DNA from: an uncultured bacterium
Lineage (GTDB): Bacteria; Bacteroidota; Bacteroidia; Bacteroidales; Paludibacteraceae
Direction of reading: 5' to 3'
NCBI GenBank assembly: GCA_946183755.1
Contig: CAMHCZ010000129.1
Span: 1 to 5,081, forward strand
DNA: 5,081 bases
The notes below the pieces were generated by a model. It saw only the letters and a list, made by a program, of their open reading frames with translations. It was not told where the DNA came from and searched no databases. The position numbers and the translations under genes are program-made. This document shows, one piece after another, positions 5,011 through 5,081 of the stretch. Every line of letters starts with the position of its first letter. Within the stretch, counting starts at the first letter, position 1.

Positions 5011-5081
5011 TTTTCGTCTGATATGTAAGACTACATGCATATCTTTCGAGCAAAAAAATAACTAACTAAACTAAACAAACA
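5011..5081 (+). other. Untranslated leader of a gene starting outside the window
   Basis: Downstream of the -7 box the plus strand is non-coding. It holds a small hairpin (ATGTA 5023-5027 with TACAT 5032-5036, with an alternative outer pairing GATATG/CATATC at 5020-5025 and 5038-5043). A purine-poor A/C tract with repeated ACTAA and AAACAAAC (5060-5081) follows. Such A/C tracts directly precede start codons in this phylum, so a start codon probably lies within a few bases of the window end. Confidence 0.4.

Noticed and set aside
1..5081. Novel defence island, CRISPR array or mobile element
   Set aside because: All substantial genes belong to known housekeeping or small conserved families; there are no regular spacered repeats, no transposase or integrase, and no toxin-antitoxin-like gene pair with supporting features.

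Overview
The window looks like chromosomal DNA of a Bacteroidota bacterium, most likely order Bacteroidales and close to Prevotella. Three things point there. PheS carries the Cys-rich insert I associate with that group. Several genes are preceded by the Bacteroidetes promoter signature (TTTG or TTG near -33 and TAnnTTTG near -7). Start codons follow A-rich leaders without Shine-Dalgarno motifs. The genus is an inference from recall, not from a search.

Left half (1-2622), all on the minus strand. From upstream to downstream it holds pheS (2551-1532, Phe-tRNA synthetase alpha chain), a secreted formylglycine-generating-enzyme-like (SUMF1-domain) protein (1451-666) ending at a strong intrinsic terminator (640-614), and the first 148 codons of enolase (444-1, running off the left edge) with its own promoter near 513-520. 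pheS has a promoter at 2590-2622. I see no clear terminator or promoter in the 80 bases between pheS and the SUMF1-domain gene, so the two may share a transcript.

Right half (2674-5081), all on the plus strand and divergent from pheS. It holds a DUF2461 protein (2733-3407), a YhcH/YjgK/YiaL-family cupin-like protein (3519-3968) with a near-consensus promoter and a long terminator hairpin, a small Lys/Glu-rich ORF (4071-4202), a short repeat-bearing spacer (about 4230-4303), and a uracil-DNA-glycosylase-superfamily protein (4338-4928). At the right edge a promoter and an untranslated leader point to a gene starting just beyond 5081.

The genes do not form one pathway. They are housekeeping functions (translation, glycolysis) beside small single-gene units for sugar handling, DNA repair and unknown roles. 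I found no CRISPR array, transposase, tRNA, rRNA or phage gene, and nothing that makes a convincing new multi-gene system. The best leads are the SUMF1-domain protein that lacks one of the two copper-binding cysteines, the terminator that overlaps a possible signal-peptide extension of the small ORF, the degenerate tandem repeat and hairpin at 4230-4303, and the glycosylase-family protein with a divergent active-site signature.
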